A stretch of 40,509 nt of DNA, from positions 1 through 40,509 of the forward strand of contig CAMLHD010000002.1 in assembly GCA_946479835.1 (NCBI GenBank). Direction: 5' to 3'. The position numbers were made by a program, and so were the translations under genes. Below the pieces are notes generated by a model. The model saw nothing but the letters and a program-made list of their open reading frames with translations, was not told the DNA's origin and ran no database searches. Positions 23,391 through 31,527 of this stretch are shown piece after piece; within the stretch, counting starts at the first letter, position 1, and every line of letters begins with the position of its first letter. This DNA comes from an uncultured Candidatus Saccharibacteria bacterium. Lineage in GTDB: Bacteria; Patescibacteria; Saccharimonadia; Saccharimonadales; JACDBH01.

Positions 23391-23948
23391 ATGCCGACTC
23401 ACCAGCCTAGAAGCCGACGGGAGGCCAGAGGCCGCCGCGAGCTATTCACGGCACCGCACGACCAGGCTGATATTCGTGGGCTGTACAGGCACTCTGTCGT
23501 CAACTTATTCGCTAGCCCAGAGCTGGCTGCTGATGCACCCGGGCTGACAGGGTCGATAGATTACCCGCTGATCTATCGCCGCGAAGTAACCTGGGCGATT
23601 AAAAGGCTAGGGCAGGAGGTATTAGATCTGCGCCTGAACGGCATAGCCAACAACCCCGAACTGGCAAGGTCCGTCGTCTTTTTTGCCGACAGGGCCGTCA
23701 GCGATCGTACGCGTGAAGGCCTGGGCATAGTAAAGCTTGTACCTACTCAAGAAGTGGCCGAACAGATGCAACCGGAGCTCGACGCGCTGGCTGGCGCCCT
23801 AGAGCTGGACACGACTCTCCACCCCCTCGAGATGATAATCGGCCGCTTCACTTCTGAAGCCGCCGCTATCCGCGCCTGTGATGTAGCCGACGCCTACATC
23901 AGCCATGTCACTCCAGAAGTTGTTACGCTCGGTCCGCTTGCCAGATAA
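23391..23948 (+). CDS. hypothetical protein, no recognised family
   Basis: This 185-residue soluble protein has a very basic start (PTHQPRSRREARGRRE) followed by an ordinary alpha/beta-looking body. I do not recognise it. I chose the ATG at 23391 because AAGGAAGG lies 8 nt upstream; an in-frame ATG at 23355 falls on a possible -10 (TATAGC, 23346-23351) and has no ribosome binding site. The basic N-terminus may touch nucleic acid. It lies between dprA and topA, both DNA-related, but no link is shown. Confidence 0.6.
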   Translation: MPTHQPRSRREARGRRELFTAPHDQADIRGLYRHSVVNLFASPELAADAPGLTGSIDYPLIYRREVTWAIKRLGQEVLDLRLNGIANNPELARSVVFFADRAVSDRTREGLGIVKLVPTQEVAEQMQPELDALAGALELDTTLHPLEMIIGRFTSEAAAIRACDVADAYISHVTPEVVTLGPLAR

Positions 23949-23982
23949 TCCTCCAGTCTGCTATGGTTACTCACCGTACGTC

Positions 23983-23991
23983 TGGTACACT
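23983..23991 (+). promoter_or_regulatory. extended -10 promoter of topA
   Basis: TGG-TACACT (23983-23991) predicts a start near 23998, giving a leader of about 7 nt before the ATG at 24005. Confidence 0.4.
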
Positions 23992-24004
23992 TAAGCAGTT
24001 AAAC

Positions 24005-26302
24005 ATGAGCAAAAACCTAGTTATAGTCGAAAGTCCGGCCAAGGCCAAGACGATTGAGAAGTATTTAGGCAAGGATTACACGGTCAAGAGCAGCTTTGGC
24101 CATATTCGTGATTTGCCCAAAAAAGGCCTTAGCATCGACAAGGCCAAGAATTTCGAGCCGACTTATGAGATAAGCCCGGAGAAGGCCAAGACAGTCGCCG
24201 AGCTTAAAAAAGCCGCCCGCGGCCACACCGTCTGGCTGGCTTCCGATGAAGACCGAGAAGGCGAGGCGATAGCTTGGCACCTCTGCATTGCCTTGGGTCT
24301 GGACCCCAAAAAGACCAAGCGCATCGTCTTCCACGAAATCACCAAAGACGCCATCCTGAACGCCATTAAAGAACCGCGCACGGTGGATCTTAGATTAGTG
24401 GATGCCCAACAGGCCCGCCGCGTGCTTGACCGCCTGGTCGGCTATGAACTGTCGCCAGTGTTATGGAAAAAGGTCCGGGCAGGCTTATCGGCCGGCCGCG
24501 TCCAGTCAGTCGCCGTCAGGCTGATCGTAGAGCGCGAGCGCGAAATCAAAGCATTCGAGGCCGAGCGCAGCTTCAAGGTCATGGCCGATTTTATGGCCGG
24601 CAAAAGCGAAGTCCCGGCCGAACTGAACCAAAAGCTGGCCGATAAAAAAGCCGCCGAGAAGTTCCTGAAAGACATCAAGGATGCCAAATTCACGGTGGCC
24701 AGCATCGATAAGAAACCGGCTGCCCGCAATCCGTCGGCACCGTTCACTACCAGCACCTTGCAGCAAGAAGCTTCGCGCCGCCTCGGCTTCTCGGTCCGCC
24801 AGACCATGACTTTGGCCCAAAAGCTTTACGAGGCCGGGCAGATCACTTACATGCGTACCGACAGCACGATCCTAAGCGGCCAAGCCATCAAGAATGCCGA
24901 GGAATATATTCTCAAGAACTTCGGCCAGAATTATCATCAGGTCCGCCAATTCAAGACCAAAGACAAGAGCGCCCAGGAGGCACACGAAGCCATCCGCCCG
25001 ACCGATTTTAAGAAGGAAGCGGCCGGCCACGACGACGGCCAAAAGAAGCTTTACAAGCTCATCTGGCAACGGGCATTGGCCAGCCAGATGGCGCCGGCCC
25101 AGGTGGACCGCACCGAAGTTATAATAGATATCAGCAGCCGGAAGGAAAAGTTCATCGCTACCGGCGAAATCCTACTCTTCGACGGCTTCCTGAAGGTTTA
25201 CTACGGCGGCAAAGAAGACGTCATCCTGCCTGAGCTGAAAGTCGGCCAATCCTTAAAAGAAAAGCAGGTAGTGGCTACCGAGACCTTCCAACGACCGCCG
25301 GCCCGCTATTCCGAGGCCAGCTTGGTCAGGGCCATGGAAGAGATGGGCATCGGACGGCCCAGCACCTACGCGCCGACGATCAGTACAATCCAAGACCGCG
25401 GCTACGTAGAGAAAGGTGATCTGCAAGGCACGGACAGGACCATCAATATCCTGACTTTAAGGAGCGGGCAGATCAACGCCACCGCCGAAACTGTTATAAC
25501 AGGGGCCGACAAGAACAAGCTGCTGCCCACGCCGGTGGCCGAGATCACCACCGATTTTTTGACCAAGTATTTTGCGCCCATCGTAGATTTTGACTTTACC
25601 GTTACCGCCGAAAAAGAATTCGACGACATCGAAGAAGGCAAGGTGAAGTGGAACAAGATGATCGCCGAGTTCTATAACGGCGAGTTCAAGCCGCTTATCA
25701 AGGCTTCGGCCGATGTGACCCGTGAGGAAACTTCGCAGTCCCGGGACCTAGGCAAAGACCCCAAGACAGGCAAGATGGTTGTCGTACGCTTCGGCCGCTT
25801 CGGTCCGATGCTGCAGCGCGGCGAGACATCAGACAGGGATGATAAAGACGCCGAGAAGCCCGAGTTCGCCCCGATGCCGGAAGGCGCCACTATGGACAAC
25901 GTCACCTTGGAACAGGCTCTGCCTATGTTCGAGCTGCCGCGTCTGGTAGGCAAAACGGCTGACGGCCAGGACATCACGGCCGATATCGGCCGCTTCGGCC
26001 CTTACGTCAAAGTAGACAAATTGTTCGTATCGATCAAAGACCTCAGCCCGTTCCACATCTCTGAAACCGAAGCGCGCAAGCTGATCAACGCTAAGAAGAA
26101 GCAGATCAAAGAGCGCAACGTGGCCGACTTCGGCAAGATCAAAGTGCTGCGTGGTCCCTATGGGCCGTATGTCACCGACGGAAAGAAGAACGCCAAGATC
26201 CCCAAAGAAACCGATCCCACCAAGGTGACTGAAAAGATGGCCCAGAAGCTACTGGACGAAGCGCCGGCCAAGAAGCGCTTTGTACGGCGCGCTAAGAAGT
26301 AA
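24005..26302 (+). CDS. topA: DNA topoisomerase I (type IA)
   Basis: This 765-residue enzyme relaxes negative supercoils. The N-terminal TOPRIM domain has catalytic Glu9 (LVIVESPAKAKTI) and Asp81/Asp83/Glu85 (SDEDREGEA). The active-site Tyr282 lies in QITYMRTDS. The C-terminus has topoisomerase C-terminal repeats (KTGKMVVVRFGRFGP, DIGRFGPYVK, VLRGPYGPYV) and a basic tail; the four-Cys zinc ribbons of E. coli TopA are absent, as in several short versions. I chose ATG 24005, where the conserved MSKNLVIVESPAKAKTIEKY-type start begins; an ATG at 23963 lies upstream of the predicted promoter. Confidence 0.96.
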   Translation: MSKNLVIVESPAKAKTIEKYLGKDYTVKSSFGHIRDLPKKGLSIDKAKNFEPTYEISPEKAKTVAELKKAARGHTVWLASDEDREGEAIAWHLCIALGLDPKKTKRIVFHEITKDAILNAIKEPRTVDLRLVDAQQARRVLDRLVGYELSPVLWKKVRAGLSAGRVQSVAVRLIVEREREIKAFEAERSFKVMADFMAGKSEVPAELNQKLADKKAAEKFLKDIKDAKFTVASIDKKPAARNPSAPFTTSTLQQEASRRLGFSVRQTMTLAQKLYEAGQITYMRTDSTILSGQAIKNAEEYILKNFGQNYHQVRQFKTKDKSAQEAHEAIRPTDFKKEAAGHDDGQKKLYKLIWQRALASQMAPAQVDRTEVIIDISSRKEKFIATGEILLFDGFLKVYYGGKEDVILPELKVGQSLKEKQVVATETFQRPPARYSEASLVRAMEEMGIGRPSTYAPTISTIQDRGYVEKGDLQGTDRTINILTLRSGQINATAETVITGADKNKLLPTPVAEITTDFLTKYFAPIVDFDFTVTAEKEFDDIEEGKVKWNKMIAEFYNGEFKPLIKASADVTREETSQSRDLGKDPKTGKMVVVRFGRFGPMLQRGETSDRDDKDAEKPEFAPMPEGATMDNVTLEQALPMFELPRLVGKTADGQDITADIGRFGPYVKVDKLFVSIKDLSPFHISETEARKLINAKKKQIKERNVADFGKIKVLRGPYGPYVTDGKKNAKIPKETDPTKVTEKMAQKLLDEAPAKKRFVRRAKK

Positions 26303-26317
26303 GCCGTAAGCGCTTTA

Positions 26318-26346
26318 TTGACTTTTTATTATTTTTGTGCTATAAT
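26318..26346 (+). promoter_or_regulatory. near-perfect promoter of the 26400 gene
   Basis: TTGACT (26318-26323), a 17-bp spacer ending in TGC and TATAAT (26341-26346): only one base from the consensus hexamers, and with an extended -10. Start near 26353. Confidence 0.8.
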
Positions 26347-26399
26347 GTAGCAGTAAAATTAATCTGATACATATCTCCTAAAGGAGAAGGGAATAGCAG

Positions 26400-27029
26400 A
26401 TGAGCAGAGGCGTTTATTTAGGTGGATTCGGCAACGGCAAGACTTTGGCCGAAGACGTCCGCGTACCTTTGGCGGATGCAGGCAATTATGATGAAACGCT
26501 AGCCTATACCTATGCCTATGCCTCCACGCATCCTGAGGAAGTCGGGCGGGCAGTGGACGGCGCCGAAGTACTGACGCACTCCGCCGGCTTCTTAGCCGCC
26601 CATGACATGCGGCCAAGCATCATCCGCGCGGTTGGCGCGCCTCTCCCATCGGGCCGACTGAAAATCATGGGCCGGACCATTTCCAAGTCCGGCCAGATGC
26701 TAGGCCACGCCGCTCAGGGCCGCGAAGCCATGCGTCACGTCAACCACTACAACGCCAGCGCTCTTGGCGAACTAGGCACCCATCTTTATGCCAACTTAAG
26801 CCGAGTCGGTACAATCGCCAAGGCTGATTCGGTCAAGCTGGCCGTTAGCGCTACGCAGGCCGGCGTGCCGGTAGAAATGTTCTATAATAGGCAGGACCGC
26901 TACTTCCAGCCTTCACCCGAACAATACTTTGAAGCTAACGCCGGCAACGTGCCACTGACCATAATCGAAGGCCTGCACGACCAGCTGCCTTTGTACCCGG
27001 AAGAGACCCTGCAGCAGATCTTTGTTTAA
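26400..27029 (+). CDS. alpha/beta-hydrolase-like protein
   Basis: This 209-residue protein has an N-terminal GGFGNGKT, a possible nucleophile elbow THSAG (Ser at about 62, with His in place of the first Gly), an acidic segment near FYNRQDRYF and a late His in IEGLHDQLPLYPEE. The order Ser-Asp-His matches the alpha/beta-hydrolase fold, so it is probably an esterase- or lipase-like enzyme or a non-catalytic relative; the substrate is unknown. Expression should be high: a nearly consensus promoter and a strong AAGGAG ribosome binding site precede it. Confidence 0.6.
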   Translation: MSRGVYLGGFGNGKTLAEDVRVPLADAGNYDETLAYTYAYASTHPEEVGRAVDGAEVLTHSAGFLAAHDMRPSIIRAVGAPLPSGRLKIMGRTISKSGQMLGHAAQGREAMRHVNHYNASALGELGTHLYANLSRVGTIAKADSVKLAVSATQAGVPVEMFYNRQDRYFQPSPEQYFEANAGNVPLTIIEGLHDQLPLYPEETLQQIFV

Positions 27030-27117
27030 ATAAAGACTTATCCACTGGTTCTTCAGATTAGCAAATAAATGGCCTGATAATTTACCATAAACATATTGTG
27101 CAATTTATGCGATTTGG

Positions 27118-27126
27118 TGCTACAAT
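27118..27126 (+). promoter_or_regulatory. upstream promoter of the sigma4/HARE gene
   Basis: Extended -10 TGC-TACAAT (27118-27126); a TTGTGC at 27096-27101 is a loosely spaced -35. Confidence 0.45.
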
Positions 27127-27156
27127 ATGTGTCAGAAAAACATGACGAGCCAGAGT

Positions 27157-27185
27157 TTGACATTTAAAAATATAGCTGTTATTAT
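27157..27185 (+). promoter_or_regulatory. proximal promoter of the sigma4/HARE gene
   Basis: TTGACA (27157-27162), a 17-bp spacer and TATTAT (27180-27185) predict a start near 27192. With the element at 27118 this gives tandem promoters. Confidence 0.65.
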
Positions 27186-27237
27186 AACATAATCACAAGT
27201 GTTACTGACGGCATAAAAGAAAGCGAGATCAACCAGC

Positions 27238-28284
27238 ATGGCCGATGCTAATCCCAAAACCATTCCGAATATCAGTGCTGTTGTTAGCGATGTCGTAAAC
27301 AGCATTGAGCGGGAACGCGAGCGCGAGATAATCGCCCGCCGGTTCGGCCTGTTTGATCGCCGTGAAACCCTGGAACAGATCGGGGAATTGCTTGGCATTA
27401 CCCGCGAGCGCGTCCGCCAGCTGGAGAAAGCCGTCGTTACCAAGCTCAAGGCCAGCGCCGAGAGAGGCGAGTTCGGCGAGCTTCTCAAACTGCAGGAAGT
27501 GTTCGTTCAGGAACTGCACAGCATGGGCATGGCCGCCCGCGTTGCCGACCTAAGCTCCCGCCTGACCAAAGACAATTCGCGCATCGACCAGGCTCAGATC
27601 TCATTCCTGGCCGGCCTTTGCCCGAAGCTAATCGTCCTGGATGAGAACGATTATTTTTATCACGCCGTCGCCATCGCCTCGGAACACGAGAAGGCCGATT
27701 TGAAAGAGCAGGTCACTGCCGTGGTTGACGCCATCAAGCAGGTCGGCGAGCCTACCGGCATCGAAAAGATCGCCGAACTTATCAAGGACAAGAGCGTCGC
27801 CCACACCCGGGCGCTAGCCAGCTTAAGCAAGCAGGTAGCTACCCTCAACGGCCGCTGGGGCCTCATCAAGTGGCCGATGGTCAATCCTAAGAATATCCGT
27901 GACAAGATCTATGTCATCCTGCACGAGCACGGCAAGCACATGCACTTCAATGAGATCGCCGAAGCCATCAAGGGCTCCAACTTCAAGCGCAAAGACGTTA
28001 CCACCCAGGCCATTCATAACGAACTTATCAAAGACGACCGCTTCGTCCTAATCGGCCGCGGCATCTACGCCCTGAAAGAATGGGGCTACAAGAAAGGCAC
28101 CGTAGCCGACATCATTGCAGAAGTACTTAGAAAGGCCGGCGAACCGCTGCACCGCGACGAGATCGTCAAGCGGGTCCTGAAAAACCGCTATGTCAAAGAA
28201 ACCACCATCCTTTTGAACCTGCAGGGCAAGACCCAGTTCAAGCGCGTGGCCAAAGCCACTTATACGCTGGCCGAAGCCGAATAA
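27238..28284 (+). CDS. sigma-70 region 4-like / HARE-HTH transcription regulator
   Basis: This 348-residue protein has an N-terminal segment (about 18-80) matching sigma-70 region 4 (REIIARRFGLF, TLEQIGELLGITRERVRQLEKAV) and a C-terminal HARE-HTH-type part (about 225-345) like the RNA polymerase delta subunit RpoE, with two winged-helix units (HFNEIAEAIKG and HRDEIVKRVLKN). Regions 2 and 3 of a sigma factor are absent, so it cannot melt a promoter alone. It may be a polymerase-associated factor that contacts -35 DNA or the beta flap (inference). Tandem promoters suggest regulated, strong expression. Confidence 0.8.
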   Translation: MADANPKTIPNISAVVSDVVNSIEREREREIIARRFGLFDRRETLEQIGELLGITRERVRQLEKAVVTKLKASAERGEFGELLKLQEVFVQELHSMGMAARVADLSSRLTKDNSRIDQAQISFLAGLCPKLIVLDENDYFYHAVAIASEHEKADLKEQVTAVVDAIKQVGEPTGIEKIAELIKDKSVAHTRALASLSKQVATLNGRWGLIKWPMVNPKNIRDKIYVILHEHGKHMHFNEIAEAIKGSNFKRKDVTTQAIHNELIKDDRFVLIGRGIYALKEWGYKKGTVADIIAEVLRKAGEPLHRDEIVKRVLKNRYVKETTILLNLQGKTQFKRVAKATYTLAEAE

Positions 28285-28306
28285 TCGTTGTTTAACGGGC
28301 TCCGCT

Positions 28307-28330
28307 CCGCCAGCAATCGGCGGCTTTCTG
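28307..28330 (+). terminator. weak terminator after the sigma4/HARE gene
   Basis: CCGCC-N7-GGCGG (28307-28323) followed by CTTTCT; short T-tract. Confidence 0.4.
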
Positions 28331-28333
28331 ATG

Positions 28334-28339
28334 TATAAT
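28334..28339 (+). promoter_or_regulatory. -10 box upstream of the TraD-like ATPase
   Basis: A perfect TATAAT with no convincing -35 at normal spacing, 47 nt before the ATG at 28386. Confidence 0.4.
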
Positions 28340-28385
28340 CGGAGTTGTAACTCGCTTATGCGATAGAGGTGCCTAAACTAAAATC

Positions 28386-30986
28386 ATGATTTTTAACCGT
28401 AAAGCCCCGAAGAAACGGCCCGAAGAGGCCTTGCTGTTGTTGGAGATTCCGCGCACCAACGATAAGAAGGAGCTGGCCGCCGAACAGATGCTGGCGAGCT
28501 TGCACGGTATCTTACGCACCAAGCGCGAGATCCGGTTCGAAGGCGGCATGCAGGACCACATATCCTTGGAGATGGTGGCCATCGGCCAGCGTATCCGATT
28601 TTATATCTGGACACCCAAGCACTTGCAGCCGTTCGTCGAGGGCCAGATCTATGCCCAGTACCCGACGGTCCAGATCCACGAGCAAAAAGAAGATTATGCA
28701 ACGCGGCCGCTAAACCAAAAGGTGATTTATGCCACCGAGCTGACGCTGACCGATCACGAGACGATCCCAATCAAGACGTTCCCGAGCTTCGAGGTTGACC
28801 CTCTGGCAGCCATTACCGCCACGCTGGCCAAATTGGACGAAGCCGACGAAGAAGTCTGGATACAGATAATGGCCCGGCCGATATCCGACGATTGGCACCG
28901 CCGCGGCTCAAAAATGATCCGCCGCATCCAAGGCGGGCAGGGGAGCCTGGCAGGCACCGGCCTGGGGCTGGTCGGCCAAGCCTTCGGTGCTCTTGTAAAG
29001 CCGCCCGAACCGGACGGAAAATCCGCCGCGCCGGAATTATCAGAACGCGACAAGACACGTATCCGATCCATAGAAGAGAAGGGGACGAAGCTGGGATACC
29101 AGGTCAAGATCCGCATAATTTACGCCGGCCAGACCGAACACATGGCGAAGCTGAGGATGCAGGCCATCCACGGCGCCTTCAAACAGTTCAACACCACCAA
29201 CTTGAATGGCTTCCAAAGCAAGGGCGGCAGTTTTTCGGTAGACAAGCTGGCCGAATACCAGGCCCGCTTCTTCATTGATTCGGGCTACATCCTGAACATC
29301 GAAGAACTGGCCAGCCTGTTCCATCTGCCACATACTTCGGTAGAAACCCCTAACATCGTTTGGGCTACCACCAAGACAGCTGAGCCGCCGGCCAACATCC
29401 CCGTCATGCAAGAAGGCACTGAGCGTGATTTGAGCTTGTTCGGCGTCACTAACTTCCGCGGCACCAATACGATATTCGGTATCAACCGCGAGGATCGCGG
29501 GCGACATATTTATATAATCGGTCAGACCGGCACCGGCAAGACCGGCCTGCTGGAGCTTCTTACATTGTCGGATATTTATTACGATCAAGGCTTCTGCGTC
29601 GTTGATCCGCACGGTGATTACGCCCAGAGCATGCTGCGTTTCATTCCCAAGAGACGGCTGCACGACGTAATCTATTTCAATCCGGCCGACACCGGTTATC
29701 CGATCGGTTTCAATCCGCTCGAATATACCGACCCTAGCCTCAAGAACCATATCAGCTCGGAACTGGTTGGAGTTCTGAAGCGAATGTTCGACTCCTGGGG
29801 CCCTAGACTGGAATATATCCTGCGCTACACTATCCTGGCGCTGCTTGATTATCCCAATGCCACCATGCTTGACATCACGAGGATGCTTACCGAGAGGCAC
29901 TTCCGCGAAGACGTCATCAAGCACATCCAGGATCCGGTGGTAAGGACTTTCTGGACCAATGAATTCGCCAGCTGGAACGACAAGTTCGCCGCCGAGGCCG
30001 TAGCGCCAGTACTTAACAAAGTAGGCGCTTTCGTAGCTAACCCGATGATCCGCAACATCGTCGGACAGACCAAAAGCACCTTTAATATCCGCAAACACAT
30101 GGATGAAGGCAAGATCTTAATCGTCAATTTGAGCCGAGGCTTGGTAGGCGAGGATAATGCCGCCATTCTTGGCGCACTGATGGTCACCAAGATCCAGCTG
30201 GCCGCCATGAGCCGGGCCAACGTGCCCATGGATGAACGGCGGCCGTTCTATCTGTACGTAGACGAGTTCCAAAACTTCGCCACTGACAGCTTTGCCGTCA
30301 TATTGTCCGAAGCCAGAAAGTACGGCCTTAACCTGACCGTGGCGAACCAGTACGTCTCACAGATGGATCCGGTTGTGCGCGACGCCGTGTTCGGCAACGT
30401 CGGCTCGATGGTCAGCTTTAGGGTCGGCGCCGACGATGCAGCCTTCCTGAGCAAGTACTTTGCGCCGCAGTTCGAGCCTGGCGACCTTATGCAGCTCCAC
30501 AACCGTTACTTCGTAGCCACTATGACCATCAACGGCGAGAAATCGCCGCCATTCTCGGGCTCCACGCTTAACCAACCGCTATCGCAGACAGATTTTTCTG
30601 ACGATATTATCAATTACAGCCGTTCGACCTACGCCCTCAATAGGACTGATGTTGAGGATCGCATCGCTAACAGCATGGCACGCGACACCAGCCCGCACAC
30701 CCAGCAGCAACGGCCGCAGACGCACCATCAACCGCAAGTTCACCATCAACAGTCGCATCACCAGCCTGCAGGGCAGGCTAGGCCAGCACAGACCGTAATC
30801 AAGGCCGCCGCACAGCCGCACAGCTCGTCCTCAGGCCCAGGCCAAGAAGCTAAGAAAAAGCGTACCCGCTCAAGACGCAAAAACACTGCAAATCAAGACC
30901 ATACAAAAAGCGAACATCAGGTGAATACGGAACCGCAGGTAATAAAGCCCAGCGAGAGCTTTGAAGAGACCATCCATCTGCGTTAG
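28386..30986 (+). CDS. VirD4/TraD-like conjugation-type ATPase with Gln/His-rich tail
   Basis: This 866-residue protein has an N-terminal domain (1-370) without membrane helices and an FtsK/HerA-type ATPase domain with Walker A GQTGTGKTG (about 379-387), VVDPHGDYAQ, and Walker B FYLYVDEFQNF (about 620-630). A TraM-recognition-like region follows (ANQYVSQMDPVVRDAVFGNVGS). The tail (about 760-866) has a Gln/His/Pro-rich stretch and a basic KKKRTRSRRKN cluster. Such ATPases feed DNA or protein into type IV secretion channels or act in pilus systems; no other T4SS gene is present. Proteins of this kind are common in CPR genomes with unknown role. Confidence 0.82.
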   Translation: MIFNRKAPKKRPEEALLLLEIPRTNDKKELAAEQMLASLHGILRTKREIRFEGGMQDHISLEMVAIGQRIRFYIWTPKHLQPFVEGQIYAQYPTVQIHEQKEDYATRPLNQKVIYATELTLTDHETIPIKTFPSFEVDPLAAITATLAKLDEADEEVWIQIMARPISDDWHRRGSKMIRRIQGGQGSLAGTGLGLVGQAFGALVKPPEPDGKSAAPELSERDKTRIRSIEEKGTKLGYQVKIRIIYAGQTEHMAKLRMQAIHGAFKQFNTTNLNGFQSKGGSFSVDKLAEYQARFFIDSGYILNIEELASLFHLPHTSVETPNIVWATTKTAEPPANIPVMQEGTERDLSLFGVTNFRGTNTIFGINREDRGRHIYIIGQTGTGKTGLLELLTLSDIYYDQGFCVVDPHGDYAQSMLRFIPKRRLHDVIYFNPADTGYPIGFNPLEYTDPSLKNHISSELVGVLKRMFDSWGPRLEYILRYTILALLDYPNATMLDITRMLTERHFREDVIKHIQDPVVRTFWTNEFASWNDKFAAEAVAPVLNKVGAFVANPMIRNIVGQTKSTFNIRKHMDEGKILIVNLSRGLVGEDNAAILGALMVTKIQLAAMSRANVPMDERRPFYLYVDEFQNFATDSFAVILSEARKYGLNLTVANQYVSQMDPVVRDAVFGNVGSMVSFRVGADDAAFLSKYFAPQFEPGDLMQLHNRYFVATMTINGEKSPPFSGSTLNQPLSQTDFSDDIINYSRSTYALNRTDVEDRIANSMARDTSPHTQQQRPQTHHQPQVHHQQSHHQPAGQARPAQTVIKAAAQPHSSSSGPGQEAKKKRTRSRRKNTANQDHTKSEHQVNTEPQVIKPSESFEETIHLR

Positions 30987-31076
30987 GCAAGTGGAAATAA
31001 TAAAAACAAATTAAAAATAGAAGCAAAATATAAGCGCGGGCGGTAGCAGAGCTACATGAAACAGGCCATAGATTAG

Positions 31077-31104
31077 ATGTCGTACAATGTATATTTTACG
31101 ACTC
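31077..31104. other. candidate dif-like XerC/XerD recombination site
   Basis: A 28-bp element has arms GTCGTACAA and TTTTACGAC (8 of 9 positions complementary) around a 6-bp TGTATA centre, the same centre as E. coli dif. The 11-6-11 layout and its place at a convergent strand switch fit a chromosome dimer resolution site. The arms are not the standard XerD-arm sequence. Confidence 0.35.
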
Positions 31105-31305
31105 TATATTGATATTAAAAGATGATTACCTATACCTGTTTTGCAGGGGAGTTTTAACGAATAACTCCTATAAATTTAGATTTATCGTTTTGCGTTAGTT
31201 TGCATTTGCATATAAACTTTCAACTATTCCTCTGCGACTTATACAGCCGCGATCAGTCCATTTGCTTATGTCGTGAAATCCTTGCTTTCTTATGCTTTTC
31301 ACGAG

Positions 31306-31314
31306 TTATCCACA
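31306..31314 (+). promoter_or_regulatory. exact DnaA box
   Basis: TTATCCACA, a perfect DnaA box, beside an AT-rich tract. A single box; another exact copy is at 39955-39963 upstream of mraZ and a one-mismatch copy at 27038-27046. Confidence 0.5.
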
Positions 31315-31421
31315 CCCCTGCCTTACTATCCCCTGTTTTGTAATATTTGCATTTTTATATTTTAGTATTGTTATATATTCTTTTTATAAATATCAGTACA
31401 TGAACAAAAACCGAACGAGAA

Positions 31422-31443
31422 ACAGGGCACCAGGGGACCCTGT
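31422..31443 (-). terminator. candidate terminator of the dcw operon
   Basis: ACAGGG/CCCTGT 6-bp stem with a 10-nt loop; on the minus strand it is followed by a T-rich stretch. It lies 85 nt beyond the ftsQ stop. Confidence 0.35.
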
Positions 31444-31484
31444 CCAAATAATAACGGTCGTTCTAGCTTGATCGGATGCAAGGC

Positions 31485-31508
31485 AATTGGATTATAAATT
31501 GGATTATA
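31485..31508. repeat. 12-bp tandem duplication
   Basis: AATTGGATTATA occurs twice back to back, 20 bp beyond the ftsQ stop codon. Confidence 0.85.
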
Positions 31509-31527
31509 AATGCTAGCCAGGTTGAGC

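Larger units (their letters stand above)
30987..31527. other. 541-bp AT-rich gene-free switch region
   Basis: No gene is visible. The stretch separates the plus-strand ATPase from the minus-strand dcw operon, so transcription converges here. It holds a dif-like palindrome (31077-31104), a small GGAGTT/AACTCC hairpin (31148-31168), a CGTGAAA/TTTCACG inverted repeat (31272-31303) next to an exact DnaA box (31306-31314), a very AT-rich tract (about 31330-31400), a candidate minus-strand terminator (31422-31443) and a 12-bp tandem duplication (31485-31508). Confidence 0.8.

Noticed and set aside
29040..30098. 352-codon minus-strand open frame opposite the TraD-like gene
   Set aside because: It is the antisense shadow of conserved ATPase codons, has no ribosome binding site or promoter, and its translation resembles no protein.
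30987..31527. Chromosomal replication origin
   Set aside because: Only one exact DnaA box, no dnaA or dnaN nearby, and genes converge on the region instead of diverging from it.
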